Part shown: piece after piece, positions 52,258 to 61,125 of the stretch
Layout of the letters: every line of letters starts with the position of its first letter
Numbering within the stretch: the first letter of the stretch is position 1
Assembly: GCF_016405885.1 (NCBI RefSeq)
Contig: NZ_JAEKGC010000008.1
Coordinates: 1 to 64,000 of the forward strand
DNA from: Arthrobacter sp. MSA 4-2
GTDB lineage: Bacteria > Actinomycetota > Actinomycetes > Actinomycetales > Micrococcaceae
Direction: 5' to 3'
DNA: 64,000 nucleotides
Position numbers and translations under genes: made by a program
Notes under the pieces: generated by a model
What the model was told of the DNA's origin: nothing
The model's input: the letters and a program-made list of their open reading frames with translations, nothing else
Databases searched by the model: none

Positions 52258-53528
52258 CAGGAAACCACCTCGACGGTCGTGATCTTGGACAGTTCGCGCC
52301 GCACGGCGAGCATCGCGGTGTAGGTGCAGAAGATGCGCTTGGGCTGGCCCGGGCTGCCGGCGACGAACGCCTTGAGCGCCGCCGGGATCTCGGGCTCGAT
52401 GCCGCGGACTTCGACGTCGTCGTATTTCAGGCGCAGCGCCATGTCGTAGGCGCGCACCCCGGTGACGAGGTCGACGCCGGCGGCGCGCAGCGAGTCGAAG
52501 TCAACGTCCCACAGCCACGACATGTCGCGGCCGTCCGCGTAGTTGTCGTTGATCGCGATCAGGGTGGCGTGGCCGGCCGGATCGAAGGACTTCAGTCCGA
52601 GCCGGAAGCCGCTGGGGTTCTTCACGAGCACCAGTTCGAGGGGCTGGCCGTCGACGGTGACGCTCTCGCCGCGCCCGAAGGCCGGTTCGACGGCCGACAG
52701 CGAGGCGAACAGTGCGTCGTCGTCGGCGGCCCCGCCGAGTGCGGTGCGGGCCGCGGCCAGGGCGGCGGCCGCATTGAAGATGTTGTAGACCCCGCGCAGG
52801 CGCAGGTCGGCCGGTACCGATTTCCCGCCGACGCCGAACACCGCGCCGTTGCCTTCGACCTGCTCCAGCACGACGTCGGCGGGGAGGTCCGACGGCGCCG
52901 GAACGCCGGTGGCGCCCCGGAGTTCGTCGTCGTTCGGGAAGGTGCTGCGCAGCGAGGGGTCGAGGCCGAAGTAGACGACGCCGGCGTCCCGCACCGTCGG
53001 CGCGAGGCCGGCCACGCGCGGGTCCTCGCGGTTGAGGATCACCGTTCCGGTGGTGGCGGCGGCGATCTTGCCCAGCAGGCGGGTGGTCGCGTCGATCTCG
53101 CCGAACCGGTCGAGCTGGTCCCTCAGGACGTTCAGCAGCAGGGAGTACTTCGGGCGGACAAGGTTCACGAAGTGCACGGCGTGGGCCTCGTCGAGTTCAA
53201 GCACGGCGATGTCCGCGTTGAGGCGTCCGCGCCAGTCCACCTCGCCCAGCAGGGCCGCGGCGACGCCCCGGGTGAAGTTGCTGCCGGTCCGGTTCGTGAA
53301 AACCCGAAGGCCCTGCCCCTCGAGCAGCTCGACGACCATCTTGGTGGTGGTGGTCTTGCCGTTGGTGCCGCTGACCACCATCACGCCGTGCTCAAGGGTG
53401 GACAGGGCCCGGCCCATGAAACCCGGGTCGAGGCGTTCCACCACAAGGCCCGGCAGCGCGGACCCGCCGCCGCGCAGCCTCGACGCGCGGCGCACCGCTT
53501 TTCCAACCAGCACGCTCAGGGGATTCAT
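52257..53528 (-). CDS. murT: Lipid II isoglutaminyl synthase ligase subunit MurT
   Basis: A 423-aa Mur-ligase-like ATPase. SGTNGKTTTTK (53-63) is the P-loop, ELDEAHAV and NVLRDQLDRFGEID follow, and the DUF1727 C-terminal domain has NDNYADGRDMSWLWDVDF with the catalytic Asp. MurT phosphorylates the glutamate of lipid II before ammonia transfer by GatD. The Cys4 zinc ribbon of S. pneumoniae and S. aureus MurT is absent: only one Cys (RIFCTYT) exists. It is the first gene of the operon, divergent from pdxT. Confidence 0.93.
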   Translation of the reverse strand: MNPLSVLVGKAVRRASRLRGGGSALPGLVVERLDPGFMGRALSTLEHGVMVVSGTNGKTTTTKMVVELLEGQGLRVFTNRTGSNFTRGVAAALLGEVDWRGRLNADIAVLELDEAHAVHFVNLVRPKYSLLLNVLRDQLDRFGEIDATTRLLGKIAAATTGTVILNREDPRVAGLAPTVRDAGVVYFGLDPSLRSTFPNDDELRGATGVPAPSDLPADVVLEQVEGNGAVFGVGGKSVPADLRLRGVYNIFNAAAALAAARTALGGAADDDALFASLSAVEPAFGRGESVTVDGQPLELVLVKNPSGFRLGLKSFDPAGHATLIAINDNYADGRDMSWLWDVDFDSLRAAGVDLVTGVRAYDMALRLKYDDVEVRGIEPEIPAALKAFVAGSPGQPKRIFCTYTAMLAVRRELSKITTVEVVS

Positions 53529-53600
53529 GCCTTTAAACCTAGCGCAAGCACCGGCGGGAACCGGTCAGCCGGCCCGCACCCGGCGTGGAAACGGACAACC

Positions 53601-53606
53601 TAGAAT
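53601..53606 (+). promoter_or_regulatory. Candidate -10 (TAGAAT) of pdxT, leaderless
   Basis: TAGAAT ends seven bases before the pdxT ATG (53613), so transcription should start at the ATG. There is no ribosome-binding site. The same TAGAAT recurs inside pdxT at 54211-54216, 113 bases before yebC. Confidence 0.45.
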
Positions 53607-53612
53607 TGGACC

Positions 53613-54326
53613 ATGGCCTCTTCCTCACCTTCGCCCTCCTCCGGCGTGCGCATCGGCGTGCTGGCCGTCCAGGGGGACGTGCGCGAACACATCCGGACCA
53701 TCGAAGCCCTCGGCGGCACCGCCACCGCCGTCCGGCGGCCCTCCGAGCTCGAGGGGATCGACGGGATCATCATCCCCGGCGGCGAATCCACGACGATCGA
53801 CAAGCTCACCCGGGCCTTCGACCTCGCGGAACCGCTGCGCGCGCTGCTGAAATGCGGGCTGCCGGCCTACGGTTCCTGCGCCGGCATGATTATGCTCGCC
53901 GACGTCATCGCCGACCCCTCAACGGACCGCCAGGGCAACCCGCAGCAGACCCTTGGGGGACTGGACATCGTGGTGCGGCGCAACGCCTTCGGCCGCCAGC
54001 GCGAATCCTTCGAGACCGACCTCGCCTTCACCGGGCTCGCCGACACCGCCGGCACCGGCGGGGAGGACCCGGTGCGGGCCGTCTTCATCCGCGCACCCTG
54101 GGTGGAGAAGGTCGGGCCCTCGGTGGAGGTCCTCGCCGAGGTGCCGGCGCCCGAGACGCCCCCGCCCGGCGGGTCCGACCACGACGGCCCGGATAAGTCC
54201 GGGACGGTCGCTAGAATTGTGGCAGTGCGGTCGGGCAACCTACTCGCGACGAGTTTCCATCCGGAAGTCACCGGCGAGCGGCGGGTCCACGAATTGTTTA
54301 TTCGAATGATCAGAGGAGAAGCGTAG
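53613..54326 (+). CDS. pdxT: Pyridoxal 5'-phosphate synthase glutaminase subunit PdxT
   Basis: A 237-aa class I amidotransferase. [38 protein letters not shown], the nucleophile Cys89 in [11 protein letters not shown] and HPE in [11 protein letters not shown] (His-Glu) form the triad. It supplies ammonia from glutamine to PdxS. A 40-residue Pro/Gly-rich insertion (about 174-200, [20 protein letters not shown]) is longer than usual. It is followed three bases later by yebC. Confidence 0.95.
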   Translation: MASSSPSPSSGVRIGVLAVQGDVREHIRTIEALGGTATAVRRPSELEGIDGIIIPGGESTTIDKLTRAFDLAEPLRALLKCGLPAYGSCAGMIMLADVIADPSTDRQGNPQQTLGGLDIVVRRNAFGRQRESFETDLAFTGLADTAGTGGEDPVRAVFIRAPWVEKVGPSVEVLAEVPAPETPPPGGSDHDGPDKSGTVARIVAVRSGNLLATSFHPEVTGERRVHELFIRMIRGEA

Positions 54327-54328
54327 GC

Positions 54329-55087
54329 ATGTCGGGGCACTCTAAGTGGGCTACAACCAAACATAAGAAGGCCGCGATCGACGCCAAGCGCGCGAAGTCC
54401 TTCGCCAAGCTGATCAAGAACATCGAGGTGGCGGCGCGGGCCGGAGGGGCGGACCTCGCCGGCAACCCGGGCCTTGAGCTCGCGGTGTCCAAGGCGAAGA
54501 AGACCTCGGTCCCCATCGACAACATCAACCGCGCCGTCAAGCGCGGCGCCGGGCTCCTCGGCGACGCCGTCGACTACCAGACCATCATGTACGAGGCGCG
54601 CGGACCCCAGGGCTCGGCCCTGCTCATCGAGTGCCTCACCGACAACAAGAACCGGGCCGCCTCCGAGGTCCGCCTCGGCATCACCCGCAACGGCGGCAGC
54701 GTCGCCGACCCGGGGTCGGTCGCCTACCTGTTCACCCGCAAGGGCGTCGTCACCCTGCCCAAGAACGGCCTGTCCGAGGACGACGTCCTGATGGCGGTCC
54801 TCGACGCCGGCGCCGAGGAGGTCAAGGAGTCCGCCGACACCTTCGAGGTGATCTCCGAGCCCCAGGACCTGCGGGCCGTGGTGGCCGCGCTCGAGGAGAA
54901 CGGCATCGAATACGACACCGACGAGGCCGAATTCGTCCCCTCGATGCAGGTTCAGCTCGACGTCGACGGCGCGAAGAAGTTCCTCAAGCTCGTTGACGCC
55001 CTCGAAGAGCTCGACGACGTGCAGAACGTGTACTCCAACGCCGACCTCTCCGAAGAGGTCCTCGCCGAACTCGAGACCGACGATTAG
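54329..55087 (+). CDS. yebC: YebC/PmpR-family regulator
   Basis: A 252-aa protein. [37 protein letters not shown] is the unmistakable N-terminal domain, followed by [12 protein letters not shown]-type helices and [28 protein letters not shown]. The acidic C-terminal domain ends near [10 protein letters not shown]. YebC proteins are transcriptional regulators and, in recent work, assist translation at proline stretches. The gene is coupled to pdxT. Confidence 0.95.
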   Translation: MSGHSKWATTKHKKAAIDAKRAKSFAKLIKNIEVAARAGGADLAGNPGLELAVSKAKKTSVPIDNINRAVKRGAGLLGDAVDYQTIMYEARGPQGSALLIECLTDNKNRAASEVRLGITRNGGSVADPGSVAYLFTRKGVVTLPKNGLSEDDVLMAVLDAGAEEVKESADTFEVISEPQDLRAVVAALEENGIEYDTDEAEFVPSMQVQLDVDGAKKFLKLVDALEELDDVQNVYSNADLSEEVLAELETDD

Positions 55088-55117
55088 CACCGTCCGGGCG
55101 GGCCTGCGGGACGGTGC
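55087..55117 (+). other. Stem-loop between yebC and ruvC
   Basis: Nine-base arms (55087-55095 and 55109-55117) flank a 13-base loop, from the yebC stop to three bases before the ruvC GTG. The stem covers the space where a ribosome-binding site would be, and no such site is visible. Confidence 0.45.
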
Positions 55118-55120
55118 ACC

Positions 55121-55699
55121 GTGACGATCCGCGTCATGGGCATCGACCCGGGGCTGACCCGGTGCGGCCTCGCCGTCGTCGACGTTGAACCGAACCGGCA
55201 CTCGACCTTGGTCGCCGTCGGCGTGGTCGGCACGGAGGCCGGACGCAGCCTCGACCAGCGGCTGCTGGTCATCGCCGAGGCCGTCGATGAGTGGCTCGAC
55301 CTCCACTCCCCGCACGTGCTCGCCGTCGAACGGGTCTTCAGCCAGCTCAATGTCAGCACCGTGATGGGAACCGCCCAGGCCTCCGGGGTGGTCATCGCCG
55401 CCGCGGCCCGGCGCGGAATCCCCGTCGCGCTGCACACTCCCACCGAGGTCAAGGCCGCGGTGACCGGCAACGGGCAGTCCGACAAGGTGGCCGTCACCAA
55501 GATGGTCACCAAGATCCTGCGGCTCGACGCCCCGCCGCGGCCGGCCGACGCCGCCGACGCCCTGGCCCTGGCCATCACCCACGCCTGGCGCAGGGGAGTG
55601 GGCCTGCAGGGGGCGGCCGCCGCCACCGGTGCGGGAGCGGCCACGCCTGCCCAGCGCATGTGGGCCGAGGCCGAGGCGAGGGCCCGGCGCAGCAGGTGA
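55121..55699 (+). CDS. ruvC: Crossover junction endodeoxyribonuclease RuvC
   Basis: A 192-aa Holliday-junction resolvase. The four acidic catalytic residues are in place: Asp9 (GIDPG), Glu70 (AVERVF) and Asp143/Asp146 ([15 protein letters not shown]). [17 protein letters not shown] is a further conserved helix. The C-terminal tail is Ala/Arg rich and unconserved. The start is the GTG at 55121, directly after the hairpin. It lies upstream of ruvA in the same direction. Confidence 0.95.
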   Translation: MTIRVMGIDPGLTRCGLAVVDVEPNRHSTLVAVGVVGTEAGRSLDQRLLVIAEAVDEWLDLHSPHVLAVERVFSQLNVSTVMGTAQASGVVIAAAARRGIPVALHTPTEVKAAVTGNGQSDKVAVTKMVTKILRLDAPPRPADAADALALAITHAWRRGVGLQGAAAATGAGAATPAQRMWAEAEARARRSR

Positions 55700-55794
55700 C
55701 GATCCCGAGTTCGATCCCGGCGACAGGACTGCGCGGCGGGCGCGGCACGCCGGAGTGGCGTTCGGCGGCGCCGGACGGGGGAGAGTACCGTAAT

Positions 55795-55808
55795 AGAAAG
55801 TATGTTCG
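55795..55808. promoter_or_regulatory. Candidate LexA (SOS) box before ruvA
   Basis: AGAAAGTATGTTCG matches the actinobacterial box CGAAC-N4-GTTCG at 8 of 10 fixed positions. It lies 52 bases before the ruvA ATG and after ruvC. Confidence 0.45.
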
Positions 55809-55859
55809 GACGTTGGTTCGGGCGCGTCCATCCTCCACCGTTCTTTGGAGCCTCTCGAA

Positions 55860-56482
55860 ATGATCAGTTCCCTCCGCGGCACCGTCGCCCACGTCGGCCT
55901 GCAGTCGGCCGTGCTCGACGTCAACGGTTTCGGCATGCAGGTCCAGGCGACGCCGCAGACCCTGGCGAACCTCCGGGTCGGCGGCGAGGCCCAGGTCTTC
56001 ACCACCATGGTCGTGCGGGAAGACTCGATGACCCTGTTCGGCTTCGAAGACGCCGAGCAGCGCGAGGTGTTCGACACCCTGCTGGCCATCAGCGGCGTCG
56101 GGCCGCGGCTCGCCCTGGCCGTGCTCGCCGTCCACGCCCCGGAGGCGATCCGCATCGCCGCCTCATCCGGGGACGACAAGGCCTTCAGCAAGGTGCCCGG
56201 CATCGGGCCCAAGGGCGCGCGTCGGATCGTGCTCGAACTCGCCGGGAAGCTGGTGCCGCTGGAGGCTCCGGGCGTTCCGAGGAACACCTGGCAGGGCCAG
56301 GTGCTCACAGCGATGATGGGCCTCGGCTGGTCGGAAAAGGACGCCGGATCAGCCATCGACGCTGCAGTCGCCGACGCGCCGGAGATCGCTGCCACCGGAG
56401 ATGTTGGCCAGATCCTCAAGCTCACGCTGCGCAGGCTAGGCCAGGACGGCGCCCGCAGCTCGGCCCGCGCGAAGACCCTCTG

Positions 56483-56483
<1 letters not shown>
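55860..56483 (+). CDS. ruvA: Holliday junction DNA helicase subunit RuvA
   Basis: A 207-aa protein. The OB-fold is at [29 protein letters not shown], the two helix-hairpin-helix motifs at [16 protein letters not shown] and [19 protein letters not shown], and domain III at the C-terminus interacts with RuvB. The ATG at 55860 is the family start, with TGGAG nine bases upstream. It overlaps ruvB (TGATG). Confidence 0.95.
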
Positions 56484-57592
<1,109 letters not shown>

Positions 57593-57706
57593 CCCCGCCT
57601 GACCGGCCGGGGGCCTGTTTCCCTTTACACTTGGAGGACACGCGGCGTGAGCCGGCTTTATCTGCGCCGGCTGTGCCGCTCCAAGTCATAGGAACGGAAC
57701 TTTTCT

Positions 57707-58183
57707 GTGTTCGCAAACGTAGTAGCCTCGACCGCCGCCGAAACCGGTAACGCCGCCGGTGGAGGGTTCGATATCTTCAACCTGATCCTGCCGCTCGCGC
57801 TGGCGTTTCTGATTTTCTCCATGTTCCGCCGGCAGCGCAAGGCCAAGCAGCAGGTCACCGAGATGCGTTCGCAGATGGAGCCCGGCGCCGAGGTGATGAC
57901 CCAGTTCGGCCTCTTCGGGACCATCGTGTCGATCGACCAGGAGAACAACAAGGCCGTCATCGAACTCTCCCCGGGCAACACCGCCACCGTGCACACCCAG
58001 GCCCTGAGCAAGGTCGTGAAGCAGGAGCCGGCAGGGGACCTCGATGACGAGCCCTCGGTCGCCGCGCCGGACACCATCTCCACGACCGGGACCGCCGGCG
58101 CCGCGGGAAGCACCGCCGCCGAAACCCCCGAGGAAACCGTGGCGCGGCTGAACCGCGAGAACAACAGGAACAACGACAACTAG
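57707..58183 (+). CDS. yajC: Preprotein translocase subunit YajC
   Basis: A 158-aa protein with one membrane helix (FNLILPLALAFLIFSMF, about 24-40) and a cytoplasmic domain typical of YajC: RRQRKAKQQVTEMRSQMEPGAEVMTQFGLFGTIVSID. The tail is Ala/Thr/Glu-rich and longer than in E. coli. It associates with SecDF. A GTG is the start; GGAAC lies close before it. Confidence 0.9.
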   Translation: MFANVVASTAAETGNAAGGGFDIFNLILPLALAFLIFSMFRRQRKAKQQVTEMRSQMEPGAEVMTQFGLFGTIVSIDQENNKAVIELSPGNTATVHTQALSKVVKQEPAGDLDDEPSVAAPDTISTTGTAGAAGSTAAETPEETVARLNRENNRNNDN

Positions 58184-58271
58184 CATGCGGTCCCGGCCCC
58201 GGGCAGCCCCGGCGGCCGGGTCCCACCGGCACGGCGCGGATACCGCGCTCCACTCCTAAGGACAATCGACA

Positions 58272-60020
58272 ATGCCACGTACCGGCCCCGGCACGGCAGC
58301 CAAACGAACCCTCGTCTGGCTGGGCGTACTTCTTGCTCTGCTCGCCGCGCTGCTGGGCGCCGGCTCCGTCTGGAGCAACGCAAGCTGGACCCCGAAGCTC
58401 GCCCTCGACCTCGAGGGCGGCACGCAGTTGATCCTCTCGCCCAAGCTCCAGGGCGGCGGCTCCGAGATCAGCCCCGAACAGCTGGACCAGGCGGTCGAGA
58501 TCATCCGCCAGCGGGTCGACGGCAGCGGCGTGGCTGAAGCCGAAATCTCCACCCAGTCCGGCCGGAACGTCATCGTCTCCCTCCCGGGGACCCCCGACTC
58601 TGAGACCCGTGAGCTGATCCGGGCCTCGGCGCAGCTTGAATTCCGCCCCGTGCTCGCGGGCGGACCGGGCCAGGCGCCCGCCGCGGAGACCCCCACGCCC
58701 GCAGACCAGCTGCCCAAGCCCACGGCGGATCCCACCAACGCCAGCGACCCCAACTGGATCACCCCGGAAATTTTCACCGCGTTCGAGACCCTTGACTGCC
58801 TCGACCCCGCCGCGCTCGAGCCGAGGACCGAACCGGCCCCCGCCGACCAGCCCATGGTCGCGTGCGAGCCCGAAACCCAGGGCAAGTACATCCTGGGTCC
58901 CGTCGAGGTGCCCGGCACCGACATCGACGGCGCGACCCACGGGCTGGCCCGCGGCCAGCAGGGACAGTCCCTCAACAGCTGGGTCGTCAACATCGACTTC
59001 AACGACGACGCCACGAAGGTCTTCCGCGAGGTCACCGAGCGGCTCTTCGCCATCGGCCAGGGCGACCCGCGCAACCAGTTCGCCATCGTCCTCGACGGCC
59101 GGATCGTCTCCGCCCCGACGACGAACGCCGTGATCCCCGACGGCAACCCGAGCATCAGCGGCAGCTTCACCGAGGAATCGGCCGCCACCCTCGCCGAGCA
59201 GCTGAAGTACGGCGCCCTGCCGATCAGTTTCGAGATCCAAAGCGAGCAGCAGATTTCCGCGACCCTCGGCGCCGACCAGCTGCGCCTTGGCCTCATCGCG
59301 GGCCTGATCGGCCTGGCACTGGTCGCCGTCTACTCGATGTTCCAGTACCGCATGCTCGGCCTGGTCACCATCGCCTCGCTCGTCGTGGCCGGCGTCCTGA
59401 CCTACCTGGCCATCGCCATCCTGGGCTGGACCGAGAACTACCGGCTGTCCCTGGCCGGTGTGGCGGGCCTGATCGTGGCCATCGGGCAGACCGCAGACTC
59501 CTTCATCGTCTACTTCGAGCGGATCCGCGACGAACTGCGGGACGGCAGGGGTATGGTCTCCGCCGTGGAGAACGGGTGGCGCCGCGCCAAGCGGACGGTG
59601 CTCGCCTCCAAGGCGGTCAACCTCCTCGCCGCCCTTGTCCTCTACTTCGTGGCCGTCGGCAACGTCCGCGGCTTCGCCTTCACCCTGGGCCTGACGGCCA
59701 TCGCGGACCTCGTCGTCGTCTTCCTGTTCACCCACCCGGTCCTGCGCCTGCTGGCCCGCACCCGCTTCTTCGGCGAGGGCCACAAGTGGTCCGGGCTGGA
59801 CCCGGAACGCCTGGGAGTGGCGCCGCTCTACCGCGGGGCCGGACGCTTCCGCAGCCCCGCCGAGACGGCCGCCCGGCCGGCCGTGGCAGCCAAGTCGAAG
59901 AACAAGGCGGCCGCCGGCGAGGCGGAACGCCGCATGACCATTGCCGAGCGTCGCATCGCGGAGCAGCAGAAGGCACTGGCCGGACGCGGCCCCGCCGAAG
60001 AGAAAGAAGAAAACCGATGA
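58272..60020 (+). CDS. secD: Protein translocase subunit SecD
   Basis: A 582-aa membrane protein. TM1 (12-32) is followed by the motif ALDLEGGTQLIL and the periplasmic P1 domain, with a Pro-rich insertion near 135-150 and cysteines at 175 and 197. The C-terminal membrane domain (about 335-500) carries LGLTAIADLVVVFLFTHP and the conserved TADSFIVYFERIRDELR. It uses the proton-motive force to pull preproteins through SecYEG. The cytoplasmic tail is Lys/Ala-rich. AAGGAC precedes the ATG. Confidence 0.95.
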   Translation: MPRTGPGTAAKRTLVWLGVLLALLAALLGAGSVWSNASWTPKLALDLEGGTQLILSPKLQGGGSEISPEQLDQAVEIIRQRVDGSGVAEAEISTQSGRNVIVSLPGTPDSETRELIRASAQLEFRPVLAGGPGQAPAAETPTPADQLPKPTADPTNASDPNWITPEIFTAFETLDCLDPAALEPRTEPAPADQPMVACEPETQGKYILGPVEVPGTDIDGATHGLARGQQGQSLNSWVVNIDFNDDATKVFREVTERLFAIGQGDPRNQFAIVLDGRIVSAPTTNAVIPDGNPSISGSFTEESAATLAEQLKYGALPISFEIQSEQQISATLGADQLRLGLIAGLIGLALVAVYSMFQYRMLGLVTIASLVVAGVLTYLAIAILGWTENYRLSLAGVAGLIVAIGQTADSFIVYFERIRDELRDGRGMVSAVENGWRRAKRTVLASKAVNLLAALVLYFVAVGNVRGFAFTLGLTAIADLVVVFLFTHPVLRLLARTRFFGEGHKWSGLDPERLGVAPLYRGAGRFRSPAETAARPAVAAKSKNKAAAGEAERRMTIAERRIAEQQKALAGRGPAEEKEENR

Positions 60021-61015
60021 AGCGCAGCAGCTTCGCCGACTTCGGTAACGAGCTCTATTCCGGCAAGCGGTCCTACCCCTTCGTCGCCAAGCGGAACCTC
60101 TGGTTCATCATCGCCGCAGCCGCCGTGCTTCTCTCGCTGATCATCCCGGTGGTCAAGGGCGGCTTCAACCTGGGAATCGACTTCCGCGGCGGCTCCGAGT
60201 TCACCGTCTCCGACACGGCCAACACCGACGTCGCAGTGGGGGAGAAGGCCGTCACCGACGTCGTGCCGGAGGCCGTCCCGCGGGTCACCAACATCGCGGC
60301 CGAGACCATCCGCGTCCAGACCGAGCGGCTCAGCGACGACCAGACGCTGAGCGTGCGCGACAACCTCGTCGAGGCCTACGGCGTCGGGCCCGAACAGGTG
60401 ACCTCGAGCTTCGTCGGACCCACCTGGGGCGAGGATGTCAGCCGGCAGGCTCTGATCGGCCTGGTGGTGTTCGTCCTGCTGGCCGCCGTGCTCATGGCCC
60501 TGTACTTCCGCACCTGGAAGATGTCGCTGGCCGCCATGAGCGCACTGGTGGTCGTCATGGTCGTGACCGCCGGGCTGTACTCGCTCAGCGACTTCGAGGT
60601 GACCCCCTCGGCGATCATCGGCTTCCTCACCATCCTCAGCTACGCCCTGTACGACACGGTGGTGGTGTTCGATAAGATCCGGGAGAACACGGCGGAACTC
60701 TCCGTGACCTCCAAGCGCAGCTTCGCCGAGCAGGTGAACCTCGCGGTCAACCAGACGCTGGTGCGCTCCATCAACACCTCGGTCGTGGCGGTGCTGCCGG
60801 TCGCGTCCATCCTGTTCATCGGCGCCTACCTCCTCGGCGCCGGAACGCTTCGGGACCTGTCCCTGGCGCTGTTCATCGGCATCATCCTCGGCACCCTGAG
60901 CACCATCTTCATTGCCGCGCCGATGTACGCGTGGCTGCGCCTGAATGAGCCGGAGATCAAGGAGCAGGAAAAGAAGGTCCGCCAGCGGCGGGCCCTCGAG
61001 GCCGCAAACGCCTGA
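60017..61015 (+). CDS. secF: Protein translocase subunit SecF
   Basis: A 332-aa membrane protein with six helices. GIDFRGGSEF after TM1 is the SecF hallmark; ALYDTVVVFDKIRENTAE and RSINTSVVAVLPVASIL are the central motifs. It pairs with SecD. The start overlaps the secD stop by four bases (ATGA), so the two subunits are made in step. A hairpin follows the stop. Confidence 0.95.
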   Translation: MKRSSFADFGNELYSGKRSYPFVAKRNLWFIIAAAAVLLSLIIPVVKGGFNLGIDFRGGSEFTVSDTANTDVAVGEKAVTDVVPEAVPRVTNIAAETIRVQTERLSDDQTLSVRDNLVEAYGVGPEQVTSSFVGPTWGEDVSRQALIGLVVFVLLAAVLMALYFRTWKMSLAAMSALVVVMVVTAGLYSLSDFEVTPSAIIGFLTILSYALYDTVVVFDKIRENTAELSVTSKRSFAEQVNLAVNQTLVRSINTSVVAVLPVASILFIGAYLLGAGTLRDLSLALFIGIILGTLSTIFIAAPMYAWLRLNEPEIKEQEKKVRQRRALEAANA

Positions 61016-61021
61016 TCCGGA

Positions 61022-61064
61022 GGTGCCGGCCGTGCAGCTCCTGCGCCGCCGGCACCGCTAGACT
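61022..61064 (+). promoter_or_regulatory. Stem-loop after secF followed by candidate -10 of rel
   Basis: GGTGCCGGC (61022-61030) pairs with GCCGGCACC (61048-61056) seven bases after the secF stop. TAGACT (61059-61064) directly downstream is a -10-like hexamer, 62 bases before the rel ATG. The pair could separate the Sec operon from rel. Confidence 0.45.
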
Positions 61065-61125
61065 TAACGGTGTGCACTCCCGAAGGGCATGAGAGGTAGC
61101 CGACGCGCTGAGGATAAGGGCTCAA

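Noticed and set aside
57957-59783. 608-codon minus-strand frame opposite yajC and secD
   Set aside because: Antisense of secD, with no conserved motif.
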